From: Nostoc calcicola FACHB-3891
GTDB lineage: Bacteria > Cyanobacteriota > Cyanobacteriia > Cyanobacteriales > Nostocaceae
Reading direction: 5' to 3'
DNA: 64,000 bases
Assembly: GCF_014697355.1 (NCBI RefSeq)
Contig: NZ_JACJRQ010000002.1
Span: forward strand, 62,001 to 126,000
Within the stretch, counting starts at the first letter, position 1. Each line of letters starts with the position of its first letter. The notes under the pieces are model-generated. The model was not told the DNA's origin. It did not search any database and was given only the letters and a program-made list of their open reading frames with translations. Of this stretch, positions 63,670 to 64,000 are shown one piece after another. Position numbers and translations under genes: made by a program.

Positions 63670-64000
63670 TGTGCGGCAAATTCTGTTAGTAATGTATCGA
63701 TCAAAGTATTGAGCATTGTATCAGATGTGAGGTAGAAAATAAGCCTAAGAATCTGTAGCGATCGCTGGTTCTAAATCCCTTAAAACCTGACCCAGATTGC
63801 TTCCACGCTTGAACAGTTTTATGAAGTATACGAAACTCTAGTAAATTATTTACATTTTTGTCTTGATTGTCAATGTAATTTGGTGTTAAATTTGAGAAAA
63901 TTGATTTAATTATCAACGTAAAAACTTTGACTATCCCACTCGTATGTCTATTAATGTTCAAATACTTTAATTGGAGATAAAAAGCTATAAAAAACAGAAG
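63670..64000. other. Terminal spacer, no supported gene
   Basis: An 86-codon minus-strand frame (63701-63961) has no Shine-Dalgarno, no family resemblance and repeats inside it; I do not call it. Nothing else is recognised. Confidence 0.4.

Noticed and set aside
63701-63961. An 86-codon minus-strand frame at the window end
   Set aside because: No start signal or recognisable protein features.

Overview
The window looks like chromosomal DNA of a filamentous, Nostocales-type cyanobacterium (Nostoc/Scytonema-like). The reasons are the frequent GCGATCGC-type octamers, the cyanobacterial ATP synthase gene order with both atpG (b') and atpF (b), a tmRNA with the cyanobacterial tag, a carboxysome-type BMC-T protein (CcmP), a hopanoid cyclase, and abundant heptamer tandem repeats (GGAGTTA, ATTCAGA, TTTAGAT types) and MITE-like elements between genes. 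The genus is an inference; no rRNA or tRNA gene was seen, and no CRISPR array.

Layout. 0-3 kb: an EF-hand protein and a methyltransferase. 3.2-10.1 kb: the atp operon atpI-atpB-atpE-atpG-atpF-atpH-atpA-atpC, closed by a strong hairpin, with repeats in several of its spacers. 10.2-12.7 kb: a possibly frameshifted exported protein, a YefM/YoeB toxin-antitoxin pair, a Uma2 nuclease-like protein and ssrA (tmRNA) with its terminator. 13-18.7 kb: a small membrane protein, two AAA-like ATPase regulators (one a transmembrane receptor with a periplasmic-binding domain, the other with a helix-turn-helix) and a K+ channel with an RCK domain. 19-27 kb: argD, ccmP, a pentapeptide-repeat protein, an SLH-fasciclin-barrel protein and a receiver/histidine-kinase pair. 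27-37.4 kb: small membrane proteins, an exported Mn superoxide dismutase followed by a broken RTX tail, a 1,225-residue RTX protein, a transposase relic and two exported proteins, one with a PEP-CTERM-like end. 38-48.3 kb: nested MITEs, a membrane protein, a lysozyme-like protein, an aldo/keto reductase, DoxX plus an NDH-2-like dehydrogenase, a 21-bp tandem repeat, the CbiG-CobJ fusion and a cyclic-peptide-type ABC exporter.

48.4-51.9 kb holds a likely three-gene conflict-type cassette: trypsin-like protease, unknown protein and seven-bladed WD40 protein, each with an N-terminal helical domain of the effector-associated (EAD) kind. 51.9-59 kb is a redox/electrophile-response cluster (methyltransferase, two SDRs, MFS transporter, nitroreductase, Old Yellow Enzyme, thioredoxin) with a divergent ArsR-type regulator. 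59-60 kb has an AbiEii-type nucleotidyltransferase with a small partner. 60-63.4 kb carries hopanoid genes hpnB and shc, divergently arranged.

The most unusual items are the EAD cassette, the paired AAA receptor/regulator, the AbiEii module with an unrecognised partner, intergenic repeat sequence captured in frame inside hpnB, the duplicated RTX tail plus terminator behind the superoxide dismutase gene, and two clear cases of MITEs nested in MITEs.
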